From: Rhodanobacter panaciterrae
Lineage (GTDB): Bacteria > Pseudomonadota > Gammaproteobacteria > Xanthomonadales > Rhodanobacteraceae
Assembly: GCF_014651895.1 (NCBI RefSeq)
Contig: NZ_BMXT01000001.1
Coordinates: 1,302,001-1,366,000, forward strand
DNA length: 64,000 nucleotides
Direction of reading: 5' to 3'
Shown here: piece after piece, positions 53,774 to 64,000 of the stretch
Numbering within the stretch: position 1 is the stretch's first letter
Layout: each line of letters starts with the position of its first letter
Program-made: the position numbers and the translations under genes
Notes under the pieces: generated by a model
Seen by the model: only the letters and a program-made list of their open reading frames with translations
The model's database searches: none
What the model was told of the DNA's origin: nothing

Positions 53774-53819
53774 GCAGGGCCGTCCCCGCGATGGAAAGTA
53801 CGCGCGGGGTCGTCCCCGC
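53774..53819 (-). ncRNA. Guanidine-II (mini-ykkC) riboswitch
   Basis: Read on the minus strand, two similar 16-base hairpins occur: GCGGGG-ACGA-CCCCGC (53819-53804) and GCGGGG-ACGG-CCCTGC (53789-53774), separated by 14 bases. Twin stems with ACGR tetraloops are the defining feature of this riboswitch class. The second lies 9 bases before the AGGAG ribosome site of gdx, so guanidine binding should expose that site and raise translation. Confidence 0.92.
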
Positions 53820-53836
53820 ACCAGCGCAAGCCGCCG

Positions 53837-54106
53837 TTATGGCAGCTCGAGGGTTTCGCGACGACGCTTGATGCCACGCACCATGCCGTAGCCGCCGATC
53901 AGCAGCCACGCCACCTGCATGATGAAAGACGCCAGATTGAAACTGCCGAAGCAGAGCGACAGCATCATCCCGATCGCGCCGAGAATATTCATCAGCTGAT
54001 AGGTCAGGCTGCTGCCTTGCAGCTTGCGTTCCTGCAGCAGGAAAAATGCCAGCAGCACCAGCGCCACGCCGATATAGCCGGCCCAGTCGTACCAGAACAG
54101 GTTCAT
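53837..54106 (-). CDS. Small membrane protein (CBU_0592-like), hypothetical
   Basis: An 89-residue inner-membrane protein with three hydrophobic segments: MNLFWYDWAGYIGVALVLLA, LTYQLMNILGAIGMMLSLCF, and FIMQVAWLLIGGYGMVRGI, ending in a basic tail. It resembles the small CBU_0592 family of unknown function. It overlaps the rlmB stop as ATGA and is therefore coupled to rlmB translation. The longer open frame upstream is a shadow of rlmB. Confidence 0.75.
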   Translation of the reverse strand: MNLFWYDWAGYIGVALVLLAFFLLQERKLQGSSLTYQLMNILGAIGMMLSLCFGSFNLASFIMQVAWLLIGGYGMVRGIKRRRETLELP

Positions 54107-54849
54107 CGCTTCGCACTCCGCTGCCGCAAGGCCTCGAACAGCACCACGCCGGTGGCGACCGAGACGTTGAGGCTCTCCATCGTGCCCGGCATCGGGATCT
54201 TCGCCACGAAATCGCACAGCTCGCGGGTCAACCGACGAATGCCCTCGCCTTCGCCGCCCAGCACGATGGCCACGGGTCCCTTGAAGTCGACGCCATAAAC
54301 CGAGGTGTCGGTGTCGCCGGCCAGGCCGGTGATCCACACGCCGGCATCCTTCAATTCGCGCAGCGTGCGCGCGAGGTTGGTCACCGCAATCAGCGGCACC
54401 CGATCGGCGCCGCCAGCCGAGGCGCGCCGCACGACAGGCGTCAGACCCACGGCGCGATCCTTCGGCACGATCACCGCGGTGACTTTCGCCGCCGCCGCAC
54501 TGCGCAGGCAGGCGCCGAGATTATGTGGATCGGTGACGCCATCCAGCACCAGCACCAGTGTGTTGCTGCCGTCGCGCTCCATCAGCGCCGCCAGGTCGTT
54601 CTCATGCGCCATCGGCGGTGCTTCGTAAAGCGCCGCCACGCCCTGATGACGCGCCTCGCCGGCAAGCTTGTCGAGCTGCTCGCGTGGACGATGATTCACC
54701 GTGATCTTCAGCGCCTTCGCACGCTCGGCCAGTTCCAACACCCGCGCATTGCGCTGACCCTGCTCGACCACCAGCTCACGCACTCGCTCGGCGTCGTTGC
54801 TCAGCGCACCTTCGACGGGATTGATGCCGACGATCCAACTCTCACTCAT
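54103..54849 (-). CDS. rlmB: 23S rRNA 2'-O-ribose methyltransferase RlmB
   Basis: Methylates G2251 of 23S rRNA. The 248-residue SPOUT enzyme has an N-terminal substrate-binding domain (WIVGINPVEGALSNDAERV) and the knotted catalytic domain with LVLDGVTDPHNLGACLRSAA, IVPKDRAVGLTPVVRRASAG, AIVLGGEGEGIRRL and PMPGTMESLNVSVATGVVLF. It overlaps rnr by four bases; the rnr-rlmB pair is conserved in gammaproteobacteria. Confidence 0.96.
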   Translation of the reverse strand: MSESWIVGINPVEGALSNDAERVRELVVEQGQRNARVLELAERAKALKITVNHRPREQLDKLAGEARHQGVAALYEAPPMAHENDLAALMERDGSNTLVLVLDGVTDPHNLGACLRSAAAAKVTAVIVPKDRAVGLTPVVRRASAGGADRVPLIAVTNLARTLRELKDAGVWITGLAGDTDTSVYGVDFKGPVAIVLGGEGEGIRRLTRELCDFVAKIPMPGTMESLNVSVATGVVLFEALRQRSAKR

Positions 54850-57554
54850 GGCTTGCCTTTCGGTTTCGGTTTGCGTCCGCTGCGCTTCTTGCCGCCGCTT
54901 GCGGGTGTCGATGCTGGTGCCGCTTTCGCAGTTGGGCCTTGACCCTGCCGCTTGCCACGACTCGGCTGGCCCTGCGCCGACTTGGTTGGTGCTGGTGCCG
55001 ACGAGCGACGCGGACGGTTGCCATCATCATGCGATGCGTAAGCACGCGAACGAGGCGGCGGATTATCACTCAATACGGGCACTTCTGGCGCCGCGGCATC
55101 GCGTCGACCGAAGGCACGACCGATCGCCTTGGCCGCCCGACCGAACATGCTTTGTGCCTTGACTGGAGCAGCAGCTTTCTTCGGCAACGAGTAACGCTCA
55201 CCACTGGCCGCATAGTCGTAAGCCTTGCCGCTGCCTGTCGGCGGTGTCACCGGCGTGCGCGGCGACACCAGCCGGAAGTCGATCTTGCGATCCTCCAGGC
55301 TGGCGCGCAGCACCTGGATGCGCACGTGGTCACCGAGACGGAACTGCGCGCCGGTGCGCTCGCCCTTCAGCAGTTTGCGGGTTGCATCGAAGTGGTAGTA
55401 GTCGTTGACGAGCTGGCTGATATGCACCAGACCGGACACCTTCGATTCGTCCAGCTCCACGAACAGCCCGAACGAGGTAACACCAGTCACCACGCCCTCG
55501 AACTCGCTGCCAATGTGCTTTTCCATCCACGCACACTTGAAGCGCTCATCCACATCGCGCTCGGCCTCTTCGGCACGGCGTTCGCGCTGCGAACAATGGA
55601 TCGCCATCGCCGACATCTCGGCCGGGCTATAGGTGTAGTCGGCCGGCTTGCCGTTGGTCAACGCGTAGCGGATCGCACGATGTACCAGCAGATCCGGGTA
55701 ACGACGGATCGGCGAGGTGAAATGCGCATACGCCGGCAACGCCAAGCCGAAGTGGCCGCGGTTGTCCGGCTGGTAGGCCGCCATGCTCTGCGAGCGCAGC
55801 AGCACGTTCTGGATCAGCTCGCGCTCGGGGCGGTCATGCACCATGCGCAGGATTTCGGAGAAGTCGGCCGGCGTGACGTCTTCCACTGGCGGCATGCGCA
55901 ACTTGAACTCGCGCAAGAACTGCTGCAGGTCTTCGTATTTTTCGGCCGGCGGTGGCTCATGCGCGCGGAACAGCGCGGGAATTTTCTTCTTCTCCAGGAA
56001 CAGCGCCGCCTGCACGTTGGCGGCGATCATGCATTCCTCGATCAGCTTGTGCGCGTCGTTGCGCTCGGTGGCGCCCATCGACTCCACGCTGCCGGTCTGG
56101 TCGAGGCGGAATTTCACTTCCGGTGTCTCGAAGTCGATCGCGCCTCGGCGCTTGCGCTGCTGCGCCATCGCCTTGTACAGCGCGTGCAGGTTTTCCAGCT
56201 GCGGCAGCACGTCGGCGACTTCATGGCGCGCGTCAGCATCATTGAGACCAACTACCTGCCACACCTTGTCGTAGGTGAGCCGCGCATGCGACAGCATCAC
56301 CGCGTCATAGAACTTCGACTTGGTCACGTTGCCTTCGGCATCGACCAGCATGTCGCAGACCATGCACATCCGCTCGACTTTCGGCATCAGCGAGCAGATG
56401 CCGTTGGACAGCGTTTCCGGCAGCATCGGCACCACGAAACCGGGGAAGTAGGTCGAGGTGCTGCGCTCGTAGGCTTCGCGATCCAGCGCGTTGCCGACCT
56501 GCACGTAATGCGACACGTCGGCGATCGCCACGATCAGCCGCCAGCCACCACCACGCTTCGGCTCGGCATACACCGCGTCATCGAAGTCACGTGCATCGAC
56601 GCCATCGATCGTCACCAGCGGCAGCATGCGGATATCGGTACGACCTTCGCGCTCGGCCGCGGTCACCACTGATTCCACCTGCGCTGCATCGCGCAGCACT
56701 TCGGGCGGCCACTCGTGCGGCAGGTCGTGGCTGGCAATCGCCATCTCCACCACCAGCGACGGCTGCAGCCGTTCGCCCAGCACCGCGCGAATCTCGCCCA
56801 TAGGACCACGATGCGGTGTCGGTGGGTCGGTGATCTCGACCACCACGATCTGACCAGAAGTGGCGCCCTGCTCCTGACCCGGCTTGATCATCACGTCCTG
56901 GTTCAGGCGACGATCGTCCGGCGCCACCAGGGTCACGCCGTTCTCGATCACCACCCGGCCGACCAACCGCGACGAACGCCGTTCCAGCACTTCGGCAATC
57001 GCGCCCTGCTTGCGGCCACGACGATCGATGCCGACCACACTGGCCAGCACCCGATCACCATGCATGACAGTGCGCATCTGCTGCGGCGACAGGTACAGAT
57101 CGTCACCACCTTCGTCCGGGCGCAGGAAGCCGTAGCCTTCGGCATTGGCCAGCACCCGACCGGCAATCAGGTCGAGTTTCTGCGTCGGCGCATAACCGCC
57201 GCGACGGCCCAGCAGCAGCTGGCCGTCGCGCACCATCGCACCGAGCCGCTTGCGCAGCGCGTCGAGGTCGTCTTCTTCGTGAATTTCCAGCGCCTCGGCG
57301 ATGCGTGCCTCGGTCAGCAGTTCGCCGCGCTGTTCAAGCAGGGCGAGGATCGCCTCGCGGCTGGGGATCGGGCGCGCATAACGCTGCGCCTCGCGATCGG
57401 CATGGGGGTCACGCACGGCGCCTGCGGCAGCCTTGTTGCGTCGTGGTCCGGTGGAAGCGCCGGCGCGCGATTTCTGGCCAGCGGATTTCGCCGGGCCTTT
57501 ACCTGCAGATGAGCCCGGACCGTTGCCGGACTGCGAGGGAGTTTTTCTGGTCAC
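54846..57554 (-). CDS. rnr: Ribonuclease R
   Basis: A 3'-5' exoribonuclease able to degrade structured RNA. The start is set at GTG 57554 (VTRKTPSQSGNGPG) because AAGGA lies seven bases upstream; another GTG 13 codons earlier lacks one. About 902 residues: a basic low-complexity N-terminus, a helix-turn-helix (SREAILALLEQRGELLTEAR), cold-shock domains, the RNB catalytic domain (TIDGVDARDFDDAVYAE, FTSPIRRYPDLLVHRAIRY), an S1 domain (FEGVVTGVTSFGLFVEL) and a Lys/Arg-rich tail of about 130 residues. Confidence 0.95.
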   Translation of the reverse strand: MTRKTPSQSGNGPGSSAGKGPAKSAGQKSRAGASTGPRRNKAAAGAVRDPHADREAQRYARPIPSREAILALLEQRGELLTEARIAEALEIHEEDDLDALRKRLGAMVRDGQLLLGRRGGYAPTQKLDLIAGRVLANAEGYGFLRPDEGGDDLYLSPQQMRTVMHGDRVLASVVGIDRRGRKQGAIAEVLERRSSRLVGRVVIENGVTLVAPDDRRLNQDVMIKPGQEQGATSGQIVVVEITDPPTPHRGPMGEIRAVLGERLQPSLVVEMAIASHDLPHEWPPEVLRDAAQVESVVTAAEREGRTDIRMLPLVTIDGVDARDFDDAVYAEPKRGGGWRLIVAIADVSHYVQVGNALDREAYERSTSTYFPGFVVPMLPETLSNGICSLMPKVERMCMVCDMLVDAEGNVTKSKFYDAVMLSHARLTYDKVWQVVGLNDADARHEVADVLPQLENLHALYKAMAQQRKRRGAIDFETPEVKFRLDQTGSVESMGATERNDAHKLIEECMIAANVQAALFLEKKKIPALFRAHEPPPAEKYEDLQQFLREFKLRMPPVEDVTPADFSEILRMVHDRPERELIQNVLLRSQSMAAYQPDNRGHFGLALPAYAHFTSPIRRYPDLLVHRAIRYALTNGKPADYTYSPAEMSAMAIHCSQRERRAEEAERDVDERFKCAWMEKHIGSEFEGVVTGVTSFGLFVELDESKVSGLVHISQLVNDYYHFDATRKLLKGERTGAQFRLGDHVRIQVLRASLEDRKIDFRLVSPRTPVTPPTGSGKAYDYAASGERYSLPKKAAAPVKAQSMFGRAAKAIGRAFGRRDAAAPEVPVLSDNPPPRSRAYASHDDGNRPRRSSAPAPTKSAQGQPSRGKRQGQGPTAKAAPASTPASGGKKRSGRKPKPKGKP

Positions 57555-57635
57555 TAAATATCCTTGTGGTGTGCGCGGCGCGGAGAATGACACGACGCGA
57601 TGATTGGGTGTGAAAGAACGGAATATGAAAAAGAG

Positions 57636-57664
57636 TTGACAAGCTACCGACAGATGCCTAAATT
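57636..57664 (+). promoter_or_regulatory. Promoter of tRNA-Leu (CAG)
   Basis: A consensus TTGACA (57636-57641), 17-base spacer, and TAAATT (57659-57664), 38 bases before the tRNA. A GC-rich stretch follows the -10, as in stringently controlled stable-RNA promoters. Confidence 0.85.
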
Positions 57665-57701
57665 ACGCGGCTCACGCAGCTCGCAGAGCGGTGTGACACC
57701 T

Positions 57702-57788
57702 GCCCAGGTGGCGGAATTGGTAGACGCACTAGCTTCAGGTGCTAGCGGGGGCAACTCCGTGGAGGTTCGAGTCCTCTCCTGGGCACCA
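57702..57788 (+). tRNA. tRNA-Leu (CAG)
   Basis: An 87-base class II tRNA with encoded CCA. Acceptor GCCCAGG/CCTGGGC, anticodon stem CTAGC/GCTAG with loop TTCAGGT (anticodon CAG), a long variable arm, and T arm GAGGTTCGAGTCCTC. Confidence 0.97.
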
Positions 57789-57795
57789 ATTGTAA

Positions 57796-57830
57796 ACGAA
57801 GGCCGCCTCTCAAGGCGGCTTTCGTCTTTT
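57796..57830 (+). terminator. tRNA-Leu terminator
   Basis: ACGAAGGCCGCCT (57796-57808), loop CTCA, and AGGCGGCTTTCGT (57813-57825), a 13-bp stem with one G-U pair, then CTTTT. It ends the tRNA transcript and faces the leftward VOC gene. Confidence 0.85.
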
Positions 57831-57875
57831 CTGGGTTCAGGTAACGCGGACTGCAAGATCGCGTCGACCAACGCA

Positions 57876-58286
57876 TCAGGTAGCTGGCGGTCCCTTCAGC
57901 TCGATCATGTTGCCCTGCGGGTCATACACGTAGATCGACGGCCCCTCGCCCTGCGCGCCATAGCGCGAACCCAGCTCGCCGATGCGCACGTCATGTGCCT
58001 TCAAATGCGCGAGGATCGCTGCCTCGTCGTAATCCTCCACGCGCAAGCACAGGTGATCCATGTTGTGGCCCTCGCTGCCCGGTGCAGCGCCGCCGTGACG
58101 ACCAAGCTTGCTGTCGACCGGCACCAGATCGATCAGCGAACTGCCCGCGCGCAGCTGCACTAGCCCGATCTCGTTCTGCCGGCGTTCCTCACGACAACCC
58201 AGCACGTCGCAATAGAAACGCTGCATGGCGTCGATGTTTATGACACGCAACACCACGTGGTCGATTTCAGCGATGCGGATCATCAT
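57876..58286 (-). CDS. VOC (glyoxalase/dioxygenase) family protein
   Basis: A 136-residue single-domain vicinal-oxygen-chelate protein: IAEIDHVVLRVINIDAMQRF, YCDVLGCREE, GSSLIDLVPVDSKLG, NMDHLCLRVEDYDEAAILAH, and SIYVYDPQGNMIELKG. Metal-ligand candidates are His in EIDHVVL, His in MDHLCL and Glu in MIELKG. Members include glyoxalase I, fosfomycin-resistance and ring-cleaving enzymes; the substrate here cannot be told. The start could be either of two adjacent ATG codons. It is divergent from gcvP. Confidence 0.85.
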   Translation of the reverse strand: MMIRIAEIDHVVLRVINIDAMQRFYCDVLGCREERRQNEIGLVQLRAGSSLIDLVPVDSKLGRHGGAAPGSEGHNMDHLCLRVEDYDEAAILAHLKAHDVRIGELGSRYGAQGEGPSIYVYDPQGNMIELKGPPAT

Positions 58287-58342
58287 GACGTGCTCAGTGC
58301 TCCGGGTGGGTTACCAAGCATAAACCGTACGGATTCGGGTGA

Positions 58343-58371
58343 TCGTCACTGGTCGGCGGCGCCTGTATAAT
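58343..58371 (+). promoter_or_regulatory. Promoter of the glycine riboswitch-gcvP transcript
   Basis: A perfect TATAAT -10 (58366-58371) with a weak -35 TCGTCA (58343-58348) at 17 bases. Transcription would start near 58378, just before the first glycine aptamer. Confidence 0.7.
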
Positions 58372-58382
58372 CAGCGCGGTAA

Positions 58383-58575
58383 CGCTTGGTGGGAGAAGCG
58401 GATGGCTCTGCAAAGGGCACTCCGCTGCCGAAGACGCAACGCCCGTAATCGCTCAGGCCCCACACCATCACGCGTAAACACTCTGGAGAGAGCGGTTGAA
58501 TCCGCCGCCGAAGGGGCACGAAGCGCAGCCGCGTTTCCAAACTCTCAGGCAAAAGGACAGAGGGGCGCCCCACGT
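58383..58575 (+). ncRNA. Tandem glycine riboswitch
   Basis: Two glycine aptamers lie head to tail. Aptamer 1: GGGAGAAGCGG (from 58391), CTGCCGAAGACGCAA, and CTCAGGC (58452-58458). Aptamer 2: CTGGAGAGAGCGG (from 58482), CGCCGAAGGGGCA, and CTCTCAGGCAAAAGGACAGA (from 58542). These are the conserved cores of the class. In most bacteria the riboswitch turns on glycine-cleavage genes when glycine is high; gcvP follows 47 bases later. The expression platform may be the hairpins between 58575 and 58620 and was not resolved. Confidence 0.93.
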
Positions 58576-58621
58576 GCGGCACGCACGTCCGGCCTTTATC
58601 GGCCATTTCCGGACGCCCGTC

Positions 58622-61492
<2,871 letters not shown>

Positions 61493-61515
61493 GCCGCGGC
61501 GTCACTCACCGAAAG

Positions 61516-61541
61516 AAAAGGCCCCGCATGCGGGGCCTTTT
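61516..61541. terminator. Bidirectional terminator between gcvP and the GGDEF gene
   Basis: AAAAGGCCCCGCA/TGCGGGGCCTTTT is a perfect 26-base palindrome with A and T flanks, able to end both convergent transcripts. Confidence 0.9.
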
Positions 61542-61545
61542 CTTT

Positions 61546-62484
61546 TCATCTCGCAACGATGCAATTCCGCCCCCGCTGCTTGGCCTCATACAGCCGCTTG
61601 TCCACCGTATCGATGAACGGCAGCAGCTCGTCGTCGTGGCCGGGAATCACGGTGCCCACGCCGAGGCTGATCGTCAGCACGGGACTGATCGAGGATCGTT
61701 CGTGCGGGATCTGCTCGCCCAGGATCAGCTCGCGGCAGCGCTCGGCCAGCATGCGCGCAGCGGCCTCGTCGGTTTCCGGCAGCACCAGCACGAATTCCTC
61801 GCCGCCGAAGCGGGCCAGCAGGTCGCGCGCTCGCGTCGCCGCTGAAGTCAGCATCCGGGCCACGCGCTTCAGACAGATGTCGCCTTCAAGGTGACCGTAG
61901 CAATCGTTGTACTGCTTGAAATAATCGATATCCAGCATGATCAGCGACAACGGCTGCCGGTTGCGTCGCGCATTGCTCCATTCAAGTTCCATCAGCGCGT
62001 CGAAACGGCGCCGATTGGCGACGCCGGTCAGGCCATCACGAAACGAAAGCTCCTCCAGCTCCTTCTGCAGGGTGATCAGCTGATGCTCGGTGCGCTTGCG
62101 CTCGCTGATGTCGAACATGAAGCCGATCAGCGAATTCACCGTGCCGTCCGCGTTGCGCACTACATGCACCACATCGCGAATCCACACGTAACGGCCGTCG
62201 TGGGTCAGCGCGCGGTAGTCGGCCTCGTGATCCACGCCTGCCTGCGATTGCGCCACGCAGAAATTCACCACCCACTCGCGATCCTCCGGATGCATGCGGC
62301 TGGCCCAGTCGCCCACGGTCACCCAGCTCGCCGGGGTCCAGCCTAGCAACGCCTCGATCTGCGGCCCGATGTAGGCGAACTGCATGGTGCCCCAGTCGAT
62401 CTTCCACGGAATCGCCTTGGTCGACTCCAGCAAGGTCTTGTAGACCGCGCTGTCAGGTTCCAGCTTGTTTTGAATATCGACCAT
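61546..62484 (-). CDS. PAS-GGDEF diguanylate cyclase
   Basis: A 312-residue cytoplasmic protein. A PAS/PAC sensor (about residues 15-135; IGPQIEALLGWTPASWVTVG, MHPEDRE, NSLIGFMFDISERKRTEH) precedes a short helix (QLITLQKELEELSFRDGLTG) and a GGDEF domain. The active site is GGEEF, compatible with c-di-GMP synthesis, and RARD five residues before it fits the inhibitory I-site (RxxD). No membrane span is seen, so the signal is cytosolic, perhaps a cofactor bound by PAS. Confidence 0.93.
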   Translation of the reverse strand: MVDIQNKLEPDSAVYKTLLESTKAIPWKIDWGTMQFAYIGPQIEALLGWTPASWVTVGDWASRMHPEDREWVVNFCVAQSQAGVDHEADYRALTHDGRYVWIRDVVHVVRNADGTVNSLIGFMFDISERKRTEHQLITLQKELEELSFRDGLTGVANRRRFDALMELEWSNARRNRQPLSLIMLDIDYFKQYNDCYGHLEGDICLKRVARMLTSAATRARDLLARFGGEEFVLVLPETDEAAARMLAERCRELILGEQIPHERSSISPVLTISLGVGTVIPGHDDELLPFIDTVDKRLYEAKQRGRNCIVAR

Positions 62485-62564
62485 CGCTTTCGGGCTCGAT
62501 TGGTGAAGTGCAGCGGGGCACGCCTGAGATCATATCGCTGTGCCCGGAAGCACAGCCGGCTGCT

Positions 62565-62600
62565 GAAAAAGGAAACCCCGCAGTTGCGGGGCTTCCTTGG
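62565..62600 (-). terminator. Terminator of the aminopeptidase gene
   Basis: AAGGAA-CCCCGCA and TGCGGGG-TTCCTT pair with one mismatch around GT. Read leftward the stem is followed by TTTTT (62569-62565), 20 bases after the stop. Confidence 0.8.
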
Positions 62601-62619
62601 GTCAAACCGCAGCCAGGGA

Positions 62620-64000
62620 TCAGCCGCCGTTCTTCGCCAGCCAGGCGTCGATCGCCGGCAGCCGCTCGTTGCGCACCATCATGCGGTAGTTGATGTTGGC
62701 GATCACCGTGTCGGCAGCACGGCGCGAGCCGGCGGCGATATGCGCGTCGGCGAAGGCCTTGATCTTGCCAACCATCGCCGGATCGTTCGAGCTGCCACCC
62801 AGGCCCGGGTAGTAACGGCTGCTCGAGGTCGAATCGACCAGCTTGTCCACCTGGGCGCGGTGCGCCAGCGCGAAGTCGAACGCCATGTCCGGATGCTGGA
62901 ACCCGACGATGCTGATCATGCCGGCACTGTTGGTGGCGCCCGGCTCATCGGTGAGCGCCATGTCCAGTGCGCGCTGGGCCAGCGCATCGTCTTCGGCGAC
63001 GGCCAGCAACGCGTACAGCCGGTCCTTGATCAGCGGGGTCGTCTCGGCCTTCGCCATGGCATGCAGCTTGTCCCAGGTCGCTGCGTCGGCATGCCGTGCC
63101 ACCACCGCAAGAATGGTCTTGCGCAAGACGGCAGGCATCGCTTTCGGATCGCTATCCTGTGCCGCGTAACGGCGCTGTGCCTCGTTGATCACCGCGGTAT
63201 CGCCGAGATCAGCCAGCACACCGATCAGTTGCGTGCGCAGGATCGCGATCGGATCACTCTCGCCCGCCTTGGCTTCCCAGCCGATACGTGCGAACACCGG
63301 CTGCAACTGCTTCCGTGCAAACGCATCGAAGCGTGCCTGCCGCGCCTTGTCGCCGCGGTAGTACTGATGCAGGCCGGAGAAGCTGTCGGCGATGTCGCCC
63401 CAGATCTGCGGATCGGCGTCGGCCGGCGTAGCCTGGGCCAGGTCCAGATAACTCGACGCCGGCTCCAGCCCGGCCATGCCCAGCGCCCAGGTGTCACCCA
63501 TCAGGCCCATCTGGTCGATCGGCGCCAGCTTGGCGAAGTCGCCCTTGATCGCCGCGAACTGTGCCGGCGAATACAACGTACGGTAATAGCCGCTCTGGCC
63601 GGCATTGACCAGCACCGGGCCGCAGCCGGGTACCGACAGCGTGGCCGAGCCGTCCACCACAGTGCGTGCCGGCTCGCCGCCGACGCTCTGTGCGATCACC
63701 GGCACATGCCACTTCAGCGGGGTCTTGTTCGGGCGGTCCTTGGTGAACTCGCCCTGGGTCAGCTTCAGCGTGGTCTTGCCACCGCTGCACGCGGACGCTT
63801 CCACGCGGATCAGCGGCACGCCCGGCTGCAGCGTGAAGTCATGCGCGATCTGGGTGATCGGCTTGCCTGCCGCAGCCTGCACTTCGCGCCACAAATCGTC
63901 GGAGGTGGTGTTGCTGTACGCGTGCGCCTTGATGTAGTTGCGCACACCGGCGCGCCAGGTATCCGGGCCGACGTAGGCCTCCAGCATGCGGATCACCGCC
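62620..64000 (-). CDS. M1-family aminopeptidase, C-terminal part (gene runs off the window)
   Basis: The visible 460 residues are the C-terminal portion of an M1 (gluzincin) aminopeptidase. They start inside the conserved VIRMLEAYVGPDTWRAGVRN and continue with SDDLWREVQAAAGKPI, the beta-sandwich domain (PLIRVEASACSGGKTTLKLT), and the ERAP1-like helical C-terminal domain of alpha repeats. The zinc-binding HExxH motif should lie further upstream, beyond base 64000. Secretion and exact specificity cannot be judged without the N-terminus. Confidence 0.92.
   Translation of the reverse strand, partial: AVIRMLEAYVGPDTWRAGVRNYIKAHAYSNTTSDDLWREVQAAAGKPITQIAHDFTLQPGVPLIRVEASACSGGKTTLKLTQGEFTKDRPNKTPLKWHVPVIAQSVGGEPARTVVDGSATLSVPGCGPVLVNAGQSGYYRTLYSPAQFAAIKGDFAKLAPIDQMGLMGDTWALGMAGLEPASSYLDLAQATPADADPQIWGDIADSFSGLHQYYRGDKARQARFDAFARKQLQPVFARIGWEAKAGESDPIAILRTQLIGVLADLGDTAVINEAQRRYAAQDSDPKAMPAVLRKTILAVVARHADAATWDKLHAMAKAETTPLIKDRLYALLAVAEDDALAQRALDMALTDEPGATNSAGMISIVGFQHPDMAFDFALAHRAQVDKLVDSTSSSRYYPGLGGSSNDPAMVGKIKAFADAHIAAGSRRAADTVIANINYRMMVRNERLPAIDAWLAKNGG

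Overview
The window looks like a chromosome segment of a GC-rich gammaproteobacterium of the Lysobacterales (Xanthomonadales), probably near Rhodanobacter, Dyella or Frateuria. The evidence is gene content and order: lysS-prfB and recJ-rpfE, serC-pheA-aroA-kdsB, uvrC-pgsA-tRNA, clpA-clpS-infA, nudJ-mnmA-hflD and pstSCAB-phoU. The genus is an inference.

Bases 1-7439 are the right-hand part of a filamentous (inovirus) prophage. Tightly overlapping small genes lead into an HUH replication initiator, the ssDNA-binding protein, the major coat protein, a second coat-like protein with an acidic tail, a pIII-like adsorption protein, a pVI-like protein and Zot (pI). A non-coding region with palindromes and two to three small genes follow. 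The element ends exactly at a dif/Xer site (7412-7439). No integrase or secretin is seen, which fits insertion by host XerCD and export through a host secretin. The left end lies outside the window.

Bases 7490-23000 run mostly leftward: zipA, smc, bolA, a YciI protein, lysS, a secreted protein built of perfect 11-residue repeats, prfB with its programmed frameshift, asnB, a SpoIIAA-like protein, recJ, rpfE and yheS. Upstream of asnB is a short ORF rich in Asn codons, followed by a segment complementary to the 5' arm of an intrinsic terminator. This is a textbook-style attenuator for asparagine synthetase and is the most striking regulatory find here.

Bases 23000-37000 hold agmatine-to-putrescine genes (aguA, aguB), a TraB-family protein, tRNA-Leu(UAA), an HU-like protein and a decayed EAL-domain gene. 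Then comes a leftward run serC-pheA-aroA-kdsB-uvrC-pgsA-tRNA-Gly-tRNA-Gly-tRNA-Cys. At 36196-40298 a LysM/TPR lipoprotein faces a Ser/Thr kinase with a periplasmic sensor and HAMP, and two C-terminally anchored FHA proteins: a candidate phospho-Thr signalling unit.

Bases 40300-53400 contain infA, clpA, clpS, nudJ, mnmA, hflD, an OprP-type phosphate porin with a good Pho box, rnt and the pst-phoU phosphate operon. Bases 53400-64000 contain a guanidinium exporter (gdx/sugE) behind a guanidine-II riboswitch, rlmB, rnr, tRNA-Leu(CAG), a VOC protein, a tandem glycine riboswitch with gcvP, a PAS-GGDEF cyclase and the 3' part of an M1 aminopeptidase gene. No CRISPR array or rRNA was seen.
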